A DNA stretch of 64,000 nucleotides from Canibacter oris. GTDB taxonomy: Bacteria > Actinomycetota > Actinomycetes > Actinomycetales > Microbacteriaceae. Location of the stretch: contig NZ_JACIFD010000005.1 of NCBI RefSeq assembly GCF_014197205.1, positions 62,001-126,000 on the forward strand. The letters run 5' to 3'. Under the pieces are notes generated by a model. That model was not told the origin of the DNA. It worked only from the letters and a program-made list of their open reading frames with translations, and did no database searches. Position 1 is the stretch's first letter. Every line of letters begins with the position of its first letter. A program made the position numbers and the translations under genes. Positions 27,242 through 36,800 of the stretch are shown in pieces.

Positions 27242-28537
27242 TTAGGAGGCTGCTAATTCCCGGTAATTCAACTCGGCGCTGTCTCGCATTTCCGGCTGCA
27301 CACTGGCGACAGTTGTAACACCGTCGGCGCGCAACTGCGCAAACAGTGGCTTCATATTCTTTTGTCGCCACACAATCCGCACGGTTTTGCCGGCCGTTAG
27401 GAGTTGCTGTTTCAGCGCCAGCAGATCCCGCACCGCACATTCTTTATCGGCGATTAACGCCACGGTGTTATCGGCCGCGGCGTCAGGCAAAGCCACCAGG
27501 TCGATGATCCGCTCAAAGCCAATAGAGAAGCCAACCGCCGGCACCGACTCGCTCAAGAAGCGCCCAATCATGCCGTCATACCGCCCGCCACCGCCGACAG
27601 AACTACCGGATGCGGGGTGCGCAATCTCAAAAATTGTGCCGGTGTAGTAGCCCATACCGCGTACCAAGGTCGGGTCGAAAGCGATTTTCACGCCGCTCGG
27701 CAACCCCGGCAAAACCATCTCGCCGAGCGCCACCAGGTCAGCAACAACCTCCGGCGCGAGATCTGCTGGCAACACCGCCGCAATCCCTGCGGCGCTGAGT
27801 TCAATTGCGGTCTGCTGCTCCGTCACAGCCTGCAACAGCGGCCGTAATTTCGCGGCGGGGGCAGCGAACTCTGCGGCGCTCTCTGTCAGCTCCGCGATCA
27901 CGCCAGCAACCCCGATTTTGTCGAGCTTATCGATTGTTATTAGCACCTGTTCCGCGGCACTCTCAGGGAAACCGCAGTAACCAAGCAGTGCCAGCAACAG
28001 CCTTCTATCATTGATGCGGATCACGCAGCCCGCTAGTCCGAGCCGATGCAGCACTGTGCTGGTGGCCGTAATCAGCTCAGCCTCCGCGAGCGGCCCGGCC
28101 TCGCCGATAATATCGATGTCTGCCTGCACGAACTGGCGATAGCGGCCTTTTTGCGGGCGTTCGGCACGCCACACCGGGCCGATGTGCACCGCGCGAAACA
28201 CACTCGGCAGCTGCGCTCGGTTAGTCGCGTAGTAGCGCGCCAGCGGCACGGTGAGATCAAACCGCAGCCCTAAATCACACAGCTCGGCCGCATCACTCGC
28301 AGCGGCAAAGTCTGCCGGCTGCAAGGCGCGTTTCAAAATCGAAAACGACAGCTTTTCGTTATCGCCGCCGAGCCCGGCGTGCAGCCTAGCATAATCCTCA
28401 ATCACAGGGGTTTCAATCTCGTCGAAACCGTGCGCCGCATAGACCTCGCGGATAATCGCTAATACCCGTTCCCGCTTAGCTTTTTGTGCGGGCAGAAAAT
28501 CGCGCATGCCGCGCGGAGCATTTACCTGTTGAGCCAT
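27242..28537 (-). CDS. hisS: Histidyl-tRNA synthetase
   Basis: This 431-residue class II synthetase has motif 1 (YAAHGFDEIETPVIED), motif 2 around GPVWRAERPQKGRYRQFVQADIDIIG, the histidine-specific GMGYYTGTIFEI and motif 3 GGGGRYDGMIGRFL. The C-terminal anticodon-binding domain follows (VALIADKECAVRDLLALKQQL). It is inserted between mazG and eno, which are adjacent in many related genomes. Confidence 0.97.
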   Translation of the reverse strand: MAQQVNAPRGMRDFLPAQKAKRERVLAIIREVYAAHGFDEIETPVIEDYARLHAGLGGDNEKLSFSILKRALQPADFAAASDAAELCDLGLRFDLTVPLARYYATNRAQLPSVFRAVHIGPVWRAERPQKGRYRQFVQADIDIIGEAGPLAEAELITATSTVLHRLGLAGCVIRINDRRLLLALLGYCGFPESAAEQVLITIDKLDKIGVAGVIAELTESAAEFAAPAAKLRPLLQAVTEQQTAIELSAAGIAAVLPADLAPEVVADLVALGEMVLPGLPSGVKIAFDPTLVRGMGYYTGTIFEIAHPASGSSVGGGGRYDGMIGRFLSESVPAVGFSIGFERIIDLVALPDAAADNTVALIADKECAVRDLLALKQQLLTAGKTVRIVWRQKNMKPLFAQLRADGVTTVASVQPEMRDSAELNYRELAAS

Positions 28538-28574
28538 GCTTCTATTCTGCCAGAACCGGGCCTGACATCGCCGG

Positions 28575-29291
28575 TTAACCGTCAGCGGTTGCCACGATTA
28601 CCTGGGCGAGGGTTGCGCGTAGCGCCTGATCAACATCTACGCCTTCTGCGGCGGCGCGCGTCACCAGCTCATATATTTCAGCGCCGTAAGCTGCCGCAGC
28701 GCTGTCAATTTCAAGGTTTTGTAGTGCGGCGCGCGGCTCCAACCCGGCACGGTGCTGCCGCTCCACTACCTTTTGGGCTTTCATCAGGCTTGGCAGCGCC
28801 GCGGGGATGCCGCGAAACAGCACAGACTGCGGCGCGGCTGCGGCGCTCTCGCCAACTGCGGCGGAGCGAGGGGCGGCAGTTTCACCCGCAGCCACACCCT
28901 CCCCCGCAGCCGCGCTGGCTTTTAGCTGCTCCCACATTTGAGTCAGCTCAGCAGCGGTTTTCGGGCCGAGGTCACCGAACACGTGCGGATGCCTGGCCCG
29001 CAATTTCGCCGCGAGCCGTTCCCCCACGGCGTTAATGTCAAACCCCGCCTCAGCTTGGCTCGCGAGGGCGCTGTGCAGCAGCACCTGATACAGCACGTCA
29101 CCGAGCTCTTCCGCCAGTGCCTGTGGCCCCAGCTCGTGATCGACCGCGTCAGCAACCTCGTATGCTTCTTCAAGCAGGTAGCGGATCAGCGAGGCGTGTG
29201 TTTGCTCCCGATGCCAGGCGCAGCCATCAGCCGCGACCAGCTGCGCCACCACCTCGGCTGCTTCCGCAACCCCTGAAATCTCCGCCGTCAT
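28575..29291 (-). CDS. mazG: MazG nucleoside triphosphate pyrophosphohydrolase
   Basis: This 238-residue protein removes non-canonical or excess NTPs. The metal-binding helix pattern LLEEAYEVADAVDH (around residues 40-53) and EELGDVLYQVLLHS fit the all-alpha MazG fold. A second part contains RHPHVFGDL and LFRGIPAALPSLMKAQKVVERQHRAG. Between them is an Ala/Glu-rich insertion (roughly 28850-28925) not expected in the family. Its start overlaps the stop of the upstream DhaM fusion by ATGA. Confidence 0.92.
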   Translation of the reverse strand: MTAEISGVAEAAEVVAQLVAADGCAWHREQTHASLIRYLLEEAYEVADAVDHELGPQALAEELGDVLYQVLLHSALASQAEAGFDINAVGERLAAKLRARHPHVFGDLGPKTAAELTQMWEQLKASAAAGEGVAAGETAAPRSAAVGESAAAAPQSVLFRGIPAALPSLMKAQKVVERQHRAGLEPRAALQNLEIDSAAAAYGAEIYELVTRAAAEGVDVDQALRATLAQVIVATADG

Positions 29292-31828
29292 GCTTGCGCG
29301 CCCTGCAGCACTGCCGCCGCAGCCTCCCGCGCCGCGCCTGCATCATTCGCCGCGATCGCGGCCGCGGCCGCACGCTGGCAGGTTGCAAGATCTAGCTGCG
29401 CAAGGGCACCGCCCACAATCGGCAGCGCGGTGGCGGTCATCGACAGACTATTGACGCCGAGACCCACAAAAACAGCAGCAAGTAGTGGATCGGCCGCCGC
29501 TTCTCCGCACACCCCGACAGGGCGCCCGGCAGCTGCTTCGCCGACAGCCGCGATTGCCCGCAGCACCGCCGGCTGCCACGCAGAGTTCAGGTGAGCGAGC
29601 TCGGTTAGCATGCGGTCTGCGGCGAGGGTGTACTGCGCCAGGTCGTTGGTGCCGATACTGACGAAGTCGACGATTTCAAAGATTTCTGCCGCGCTGAGCG
29701 CTGCTGCCGGAGTTTCGACCATCACCCCGAGTTTCGCGCCGGCTGCTGGCAGCCCGGAAGCTGTTGCGGCGGCAACAAACTCTGCGGCCTCGGCCGGGGT
29801 TGAGATCATCGGCGCCATCACCCACGGTTCGGCCTGATGCTCAGCAGCAGCCGCCGCGATAGCCGCCAGCTGTTGCTCCAAAATTTCTGGGTACTCTGCG
29901 TAGATGCGCCAGCCGCGCACCCCGAGCGCCGGGTTTTCTTCGGCGGTATTGGTGACAAACGGCAGGGGTTTATCACTGCCCGCGTCGAGGGTGCGCACCA
30001 CAACTTTTGCGCCGTCAAAGCCGGCAAAAACCTCGCCGTACGCGGTTTTTTGCTCAGCGAAGGTCGGTGCCGTGGTGCGCCCCAGGAAGCAGAACTCCGT
30101 GCGGAACAGCCCGACCCCCTCGGCGCCGCGCTCCACCGCCAGCGGCACATCATTAGCGCCGCCCACGTTGGCGAGCAGCAGCACCCGTTCGCCCGATGCC
30201 AGGGCACCGGGATCCTGCAGCGGCTGCAATTCGGTGAGCAGCTGCGGTTCGGTGCGAGCGGTGCGCTGTGCCGCAGCGTCCGGGCGCAGCACAACCTCCG
30301 CGCTGCTGCCGTCGAGCAGCACCTGGTCACCGTCTTGCAGCTGCGCATATGCTTGTGGATCAACCACCGCGGCAATGCCGTAGCTGCGGGCCAGAATCGC
30401 CGTGTGGCTGGTCGGCCCACCCTCCCCTAAAATCATGCCGAGGCAAGTTTGCGGGTCGAGCTGGGCGGTGTCGGCGGGTGCGAGGTCACGCGCCACGAGA
30501 ATAAACGGCTGCGGCGACTGCGGCACAACCGGCAGCGGTTGCCCGGTGAGCCCGGCAACCACCCGATCACGCACGCTGCGCACATCGCTGGCGCGCTCCG
30601 CAAGCGCACCGCCAGATTTTTCGTAGTCTGTCGCAATCTCAGACGCTACCCGCCACACTGCGGCAGCTGCGTTCAGCCCGTCACCGAGCACCATCTCTTC
30701 GCTCGCGGCGCGCAGCGCAGGATCTGCGGCAAACATCGCGGTCGCCTGCAAAATTTCTGCGGTGTGGCCGCTGGCGGCGGCGGCCTGCGCGGTCAGCTGG
30801 GTTTGCACCTCGGTGAACGCTGCACCGAGTTTTTGCGCCGCCGCTTCGCGCGCCGCAGTGTCAGCAATTGTGGTTGCTGCGGGCTCACGCAGCGGTTCTC
30901 CCATGCGCAGCACCGGGCCGTAGACGCGTCCCGCGCTCACGCCGAGCGGGCGACGGCGCTTGGGCTGTGTGGCTGCTGGAGCACCGGCCGGCTCGCCGGG
31001 CATCACCTCGGCCGTGGTTGCAGCCGATGTGGAGGCTGCCGCGAGCAGCGCCGGATCCGCCTCATCAAAACCCTCGGCAATCAGCGCCGCAACCTCTTTC
31101 ACCGCCTGCGCAGCATCTGCGCCACTTGCGGTGATTGTGACGGTTTCGGCCCCTTTCGTCGCTAACCCGGCAACCGCGAGCGGGCTCAGCGCCGCGGCGA
31201 CCTTGCCGCGCTGGTTAATGATTTGCACCTGCGCATTAAAACCACCCGCGAGAGCCGCGATTTTACCCGCCGGGCGCGCGTGCAAGCCCAGCGGATTTAC
31301 CAGCCGCACCTCGGCGGTAGCGCTTGGTTCGGGCGTAGCCGCCGGTGTCACGGCAGCCTCAGCACCGGATTCGGCGGTAGCGTTGTGTTGCGGCACGGCG
31401 GCCGGTTCTGCCGCAGGATCTGCAGCTCCCAGCTGGTCTAGTTTTGGCTCCAGCGCGGTGCGTGCCGCTGCGGCAACAGCGGCGAAATCCCCGCCGGTTG
31501 CGGCACGGACGGTGGCTGCTAACAGTCCCTCCACGAACGGCGCCGGCACAATCTGCACCTGCACCTCAGGGTCAGGCAAGAACTCCAGCGCCATCTCGGC
31601 GGAGAGCACTGCGGAACCGAGATCCACCAACACCACAACGCCGTCGCCCTGATCCACTGTCGCAATCGCCTCGGAAACCGCTACCGCGTCGGTGCCAAAG
31701 CCGCCGTCGGGAGTGCCCGCCGCGAGCGCCACCGGCGGTTTCTCGCCCGGGATCATTTCTAACGCCAGCTGCAATGCGGCCTCAGCCAAGGGCAAACTGT
31801 GTGATACCGCTACGATTCCGACTGTCAT
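29288..31828 (-). CDS. dhaM: DhaM-HPr-Enzyme I fusion (PTS donor of dihydroxyacetone kinase)
   Basis: This 846-residue protein joins three phosphotransfer modules. The EIIA-mannose-type DhaM domain comes first (His10 in VAVSHS), then an HPr domain (His183 in NPLGLHARPAGK), then an Enzyme I with the GGPTSHTAI phosphohistidine site and a complete PEP-binding domain (RTLDAGSDKPLPF, GTNDLAQYTLAADR, GVCGEAAADP). It can therefore in principle carry phosphate from PEP to DhaL unaided, unlike E. coli DhaM with its short EI part. Long Ala/Pro/Thr-rich linkers separate the modules. It lies after dhaK and dhaL, but a terminator separates it from dhaL. Confidence 0.95.
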   Translation of the reverse strand: MTVGIVAVSHSLPLAEAALQLALEMIPGEKPPVALAAGTPDGGFGTDAVAVSEAIATVDQGDGVVVLVDLGSAVLSAEMALEFLPDPEVQVQIVPAPFVEGLLAATVRAATGGDFAAVAAAARTALEPKLDQLGAADPAAEPAAVPQHNATAESGAEAAVTPAATPEPSATAEVRLVNPLGLHARPAGKIAALAGGFNAQVQIINQRGKVAAALSPLAVAGLATKGAETVTITASGADAAQAVKEVAALIAEGFDEADPALLAAASTSAATTAEVMPGEPAGAPAATQPKRRRPLGVSAGRVYGPVLRMGEPLREPAATTIADTAAREAAAQKLGAAFTEVQTQLTAQAAAASGHTAEILQATAMFAADPALRAASEEMVLGDGLNAAAAVWRVASEIATDYEKSGGALAERASDVRSVRDRVVAGLTGQPLPVVPQSPQPFILVARDLAPADTAQLDPQTCLGMILGEGGPTSHTAILARSYGIAAVVDPQAYAQLQDGDQVLLDGSSAEVVLRPDAAAQRTARTEPQLLTELQPLQDPGALASGERVLLLANVGGANDVPLAVERGAEGVGLFRTEFCFLGRTTAPTFAEQKTAYGEVFAGFDGAKVVVRTLDAGSDKPLPFVTNTAEENPALGVRGWRIYAEYPEILEQQLAAIAAAAAEHQAEPWVMAPMISTPAEAAEFVAAATASGLPAAGAKLGVMVETPAAALSAAEIFEIVDFVSIGTNDLAQYTLAADRMLTELAHLNSAWQPAVLRAIAAVGEAAAGRPVGVCGEAAADPLLAAVFVGLGVNSLSMTATALPIVGGALAQLDLATCQRAAAAAIAANDAGAAREAAAAVLQGAQA

Positions 31829-31883
31829 AATGTTAGTTCCTTAAAAATAAAACCACAGGGGTTTAGCGCCAGATTCAGCGCCG

Positions 31884-31931
31884 AAAAAAGAGGATGGCCG
31901 CCACCGGTAAAACCCCAGTGACGGCCACCGC
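31884..31931 (-). terminator. Intrinsic terminator between dhaL and dhaM
   Basis: On the minus strand a GGTGGCCGTCACTGG arm (from 31931) pairs with CCGGTGGCGGCCATC, ending near 31893 with one mismatch, followed by six T (31889-31884). It starts four bases after the dhaL stop and should lower expression of the DhaM fusion relative to DhaK and DhaL. Confidence 0.8.
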
Positions 31932-31934
31932 AGT

Positions 31935-32570
31935 TTATTTCACAGTAGCCGCGAGAGTTTCAAACAGAATCGCGGTTGAGGCAGAACCGGGGTCAAGATG
32001 CCCCACGCTGCGCTCCCCGAGATAGCTGGCACGACCCTTCTTCGCGAGCAACGGCACGGTTGCTTCACTCGCCTGCTGCGCTGCCTGCGCGGTAGCAGCG
32101 AGGGCCGCCGCGAAATCATCTCCGGCAGCAATCGCAGCCGCGAATGCCTCATGCGCCGGCAGCAGCACATCAACCATGGTTTTATCGCCCAGTTCTGCTT
32201 TGCCGCGCGCCACCACACCGTCGATGCCGGCTTTTAGGGCAGCCGCGAAAGCGGCGCCATCAAGCTCCGTGACGTCACCCGCGGTCACTCCGAAACGCAA
32301 GAACAGCGTGCCAAACAGCGGACCGCTGGCGCCGCCGACAGTGCTCACCAGGGTCATTCCCACGGTTTTACCGAAGGCCGCGACGCTGCTTGGAGGCTCA
32401 GCGGTGAGCTTCTCCAAAGCCGCCTGGGTGCCGCGCGCCATATTGCTGCCGTGGTCGGCGTCGCCAATCTCAGCGTCAAGGTCAGTCAGATACTGGCGTT
32501 TTTCGTTAACCACCGCGGTAAAGTTGGTAAACCACGCGGTGAGCGTTGCCAAATCGAGAGTCTGAGTCAT
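31935..32570 (-). CDS. dhaL: Dihydroxyacetone kinase subunit DhaL
   Basis: This 211-residue ADP-binding subunit is rephosphorylated by DhaM and phosphorylates dihydroxyacetone held by DhaK. The metal/nucleotide site is LTDLDAEIGDADHGSNMARG, followed by the glycine-rich VGGASGPLFGTLFLRF; the C-terminal ASYLGERSVGHLDPGSAS is typical. It abuts dhaK with no gap. Confidence 0.96.
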   Translation of the reverse strand: MTQTLDLATLTAWFTNFTAVVNEKRQYLTDLDAEIGDADHGSNMARGTQAALEKLTAEPPSSVAAFGKTVGMTLVSTVGGASGPLFGTLFLRFGVTAGDVTELDGAAFAAALKAGIDGVVARGKAELGDKTMVDVLLPAHEAFAAAIAAGDDFAAALAATAQAAQQASEATVPLLAKKGRASYLGERSVGHLDPGSASTAILFETLAATVK

Positions 32571-33566
32571 TTAGTTACCCCATTTCAGCGCCGGGGTATT
32601 AACCGGAGCGTCCCACAGCTTAAGCAGCTCCTCGTCAGCCTGCAGTACAGTCACAGAGCAGCCCGCCATATCAAGCGCGGTGATGTAGTTACCCACCAGG
32701 TTGCGGGCAATCTTAATGCCTCTCGCCTCCAAAAGCTGCGCCACCTCACCGTACATCAGGTACAGCTCAATCAACGGGGTGCCACCCAGACCGTTAACCA
32801 TCACAATAGTGTCACCGTCGAAATCGTAGTCTTCGCAGATTGCTTCAACCATCTGCGCCGCGATTTCCTTCGCGCTTGCCAGCGGCACCCGTGACCGGCC
32901 TGGCTCGCCGTGAATACCGACGCCCATCTCCATATCGGTTTCTGGAAGGTCGAAGGTCGGGTGGCCCACAGCTGGAACCGTGCAGCTGGTCAGCGCCACG
33001 CCCATAGAACGCCCGCTCGCGATGATCCGCTCAGCCAAAGCCTGCACCTCAGCCAGACTCTGCCCCTGCTCCGCAGCGGCCCCAACCAGCTTCTCTAGCA
33101 GTACGGTGAGACCCACGCCGCGGCGACCAGCAGTGTAGAGAGAGTCTTTCACGGCGACGTCATCGTTTACGATAACGCTGGCCACCTCTACCCCAGTCTC
33201 GGCGTTAGCGAGCTCTGCCGCCATCTCGAAGTTCATCACGTCGCCGGTGTAGTTTTTGATAATCTGCAGCACCCCAGCGCCGCCGTCAACACCAGTGATC
33301 GCAGCCGCAACCTGGTCAGGAGTTGGCGAAGTGAACATCTGCCCCGCAACCGCAGCGTCGAGCATGCCGGTGCCAACATAGCCGCCGTGCAGCGGCTCAT
33401 GCCCTGAGCCACCGCCAGAAATAATCGCAACCTTGCCCTGCTTCGGCCCTGAAGCGCGGAAAATTACCTGTTTATCGAAATCTACCCGCACCTCCGGATG
33501 CGCAGCCGCTACCCCGGCAAGCGCCTCCGCGACGACGCGATCTGGATCATTAATTAGTTTTTTCAT
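32571..33566 (-). CDS. dhaK: Dihydroxyacetone kinase subunit DhaK
   Basis: This 331-residue subunit binds dihydroxyacetone covalently through a histidine; the family motif GIHGEPGR is present near residue 215. Other marks are [26 protein letters not shown] and [13 protein letters not shown]. It starts with ATG behind AAGGAG and leads the operon dhaK-dhaL-(terminator)-dhaM-mazG. No glycerol dehydrogenase, glycerol facilitator or DhaR/DhaS regulator is nearby, so the source of dihydroxyacetone is unknown. Confidence 0.97.
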   Translation of the reverse strand: MKKLINDPDRVVAEALAGVAAAHPEVRVDFDKQVIFRASGPKQGKVAIISGGGSGHEPLHGGYVGTGMLDAAVAGQMFTSPTPDQVAAAITGVDGGAGVLQIIKNYTGDVMNFEMAAELANAETGVEVASVIVNDDVAVKDSLYTAGRRGVGLTVLLEKLVGAAAEQGQSLAEVQALAERIIASGRSMGVALTSCTVPAVGHPTFDLPETDMEMGVGIHGEPGRSRVPLASAKEIAAQMVEAICEDYDFDGDTIVMVNGLGGTPLIELYLMYGEVAQLLEARGIKIARNLVGNYITALDMAGCSVTVLQADEELLKLWDAPVNTPALKWGN

Positions 33567-33860
33567 TGCGTCTCCTTAGCAATAGTGCAGCGCCCTAAGT
33601 GGCTCGCACCTCAATTCTCCCGCGCCTTACCGGCGCTGTGCAACCGCACGCACCAAAACTGTGCAGCTTCTCAGCAAGTGCCAAGCAAACGCAAAAATTA
33701 GCGGTTAATCAGCAGCTTTCACGGAGCTTTTGCCAAGCCGCAACTCAGGCTGCGCTCAGGCGCGGCTCGGGAGTGCGGTGGGCGGCACGGGAGCTCGGGC
33801 TCAGCTCAGGCGGGGCGGGCGCGCAGACAGCGCCGAGGTCAAGCCAGGCCGCGCCCCGCT
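33567..33860. other. Gap between dhaK and mfd
   Basis: This 294-base stretch lies between the mfd stop and the dhaK start, both on the minus strand. It must contain the dhaK promoter and any mfd terminator. I see no convincing -35/-10 pair, hairpin with T run or coding frame. A GC-rich half next to mfd contains short repeats of CTCAGG and CTCGGG. Confidence 0.5.
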
Positions 33861-36800
33861 TCAGGCTTCACCGACCAGCGCCGCAAAAACTCGCAGCACC
33901 CACGCCACCAAGTCACCGTCAAGCGCCTGATCCGCCGCCTTCGCGCCGCGCGCAAACGGGCTACTGCCACGGCCGCCGCCGCTTAGCCCCTCCGGCAGCG
34001 GCACCGTCACCACGTGGTGCCGTGGCGCGTCGGCCGTCGCACCCCGCTGCGGCAACGCCCGGTATTCTGCGCCGGGGTAGAGCCTGCGCAACCGCATTTG
34101 CCGGGAATCTAGCAGCTCGAGCGGCTCGATCCGCAATTCATTATTAACTAGCAACAGGCGCTGCACACCATGCTCCGCCGCGAGCCGCCGCAACCGGGTG
34201 AGCTGCACCAGCTGTGACACGGCTGGCGGCAGTGGGCCATAGCGATCCACCAGCTCTTCAACCACCAGATTGATGCCGTCAGGGGTCGCATTCGGATTCG
34301 CCGCCGCCGACAGCTTCTGATACGCCTCCAAGCGCAGCCGCTCACTGTCGAGATAGCTCTCAGGGATCCGCGCGTCGACCGGCAGTTCAATCGTGAGCTC
34401 CTTCACCTCCTGCGCCTCGTGCCCCTTAAAAGCATCAACTGCCTCGCCAATCATGCGCAGATACAGGTCAAAACCGACGCCGGAAATATGCCCCGACTGC
34501 TCGCCTCCGAGCAGGTTTCCGGCGCCGCGCAGCTCCAGATCTTTGAGCGCCACCTGCATGCCGCTGCCAAGCTCGTTGTGGGTTGCGATGGTCTCCAGGC
34601 GCTCATGCGCGTGCTCGGTCAGCATCCGCTCCGGCTCGTACAGGAAATAGGCGTAGGCTCGTTCCCGGCTGCGCCCGACGCGGCCACGCAACTGGTGCAG
34701 CTGGCTCAGACCGTATTTGTCGGCACCGTCAACGATAATCGTGTTGGCGTTCGCAATGTCAAGGCCGGTTTCGATAATCGTGGTGCACACCAACACATCA
34801 TATTTGCGCTCCCAGAAATCAACCACGACCTGCTCCAGCTCACTCTGACTGAGCTTGCCATGCGCCACCGCCACGCGGGCTTCGGGCACACTCTCGGCAA
34901 TCCGTTTTGCGACACGGTGGATCGAGCTGACCCGGTTGTGCACATAAAACACCTGTCCGTCACGCAACATTTCGCGGTGGATCGCCGCCGCAATCTGTGC
35001 ATCGTTGCGCTGGCCAACATAGGTGAGAATTGGGTGGCGGTCTTCCGGCGCGGTCTGCAGCTGCGACATTTCGCGGATTCCGGTCACCGCCATTTCGAGA
35101 GTGCGGGGAATCGGGGTCGCGCTCATCGACAGCACGTCGACGTTGTGTTTCAAATCTTTCAGGGATTCTTTGTGTTCAACACCAAAGCGCTGCTCCTCGT
35201 CGATGATAATCAGCCCGAGGTCTTTATATGCGACGCCCTTGGCGAGCAGCCGATGGGTGCCGATTACCACATCGACCTCGCCGCTTTTCAGCCCGGCAAG
35301 AATCTCTTTTGCTTCTTTGTCGGTCTGGAAACGGCTCAGCGCACGCAGCCGCACCGGAAATCCGGCGAAGCGCTCCTGGAAAGTCTCAAAATGCTGTTTC
35401 ACGAGCAGCGTGGTCGGCACCAAAACCGCCACCTGCTTGTTGTCTTGCACGGCTTTAAACGCGGCACGAACCGCAATCTCGGTTTTACCAAACCCGACAT
35501 CACCGGAGATTAGGCGATCCATCGGGCGCGGGCTTTCCATATCGCGTTTCACGTCGGCGATTGCCTGCAGTTGATCGACGGTTTCAACGTACGGGAACAC
35601 CTGCTCCAATTCCAGCTGCCAGGGCGTATCGGGGCTAAACGCAAAGCCCTGAGCGTTCGACCGCGCAGCATAGAGTTTCACAAGCTCAATCGCAATCTGC
35701 CGCACCGCGCCGCGGGCTTTCTTCTTCGCGTTCGCCCAGTCACTGCCGCCCATTTTGCTGAGCGTCGGGGCGTCAGCACCAACATAGCGGCTGAGCTGGC
35801 CGAGCTGATCGGTTGGCACGTAGAGGGTGTCTGCGGGCATGCCGCGCTTACTTGCGGCATACTCTAGCACCAGGTATTCGCGGGTGGTTTGTTCGCCACG
35901 GTTGCCGCCGGGCACTTCCAGCTGTGTCAGCTCCAAGAATTTACCGATGCCGTGGGTGTCGTGCACCACATAGTCGCCGTGTTTCAGCGCCAGCGGATCA
36001 ACCATTTGGCGGCGGCGCACCGGTTTTGCGGTTGCCAGGTTACGGTCGGAGACGCTGCGGCCGAAGAACTCTGCCTCCGCGATGACCAAAATTTTTGCTT
36101 CCGGCAGTTCGAAGCCAGCGCTGAGCTCGCCCTGCACCAGGTAGATTTTGCCGGCGGCGGGAGCGGCTGGCAGCTCGCTGTCTGTCTCCAGCGGCAGCTC
36201 GGCTTCGCGCACCAGTTCGGCGGCGCGCTGGGCGGCTCCGGCAGACCCGGCGATTAACACCACGGTGTATCCGGCGGCGGTTTTGGCGGCGGCTAGCTGC
36301 AGCAGGTTTGCCGTGGGGTCACCGCCGACGGCCGCGGGCAGCTGCGTCGCGGGAATCTGCACGGTTGCGTCGGAGTCGGTGGCGGCTGCTGGATCCACCG
36401 CAAAAGGGCTAATGGTGTGCCAGGTTGTGGGTGCCAGCTGGCGCACCTCGGTGAGCGTGAAAAGCCCGCTGTTTTGGGGGGTGGATCCGCCCGCCGTATC
36501 GTCTGCCGCGCCGGCTACTGGTGGCTTTGCGGCGGTCGTTGCGGCGGTGTCAGCGCCATGCTCGCCGTCATGCTCAGCGCCAAGCGCAGCGGCCAGACCG
36601 GCGTCACCGCCAGCGGCAGCAACCTCCCAGGCAGCTGCCAGGAACTCAGCGTTTGCCTGTGCCAGGCTTACCGCACGGCTGGTGACTTTTTCCGGCGCCA
36701 GAACCACGGTGAAACTGTCTGCCGGCAACAGCTGTGGCAGCGCGAACTGCTGCGGCACCAGCTGCGGCAGCAGACTCTCCATACCTTCACAGCTGATCCC

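Noticed and set aside
34419-35513. 364-codon plus-strand frame opposite mfd
   Set aside because: It is antisense to the Mfd helicase motifs; a shadow frame.
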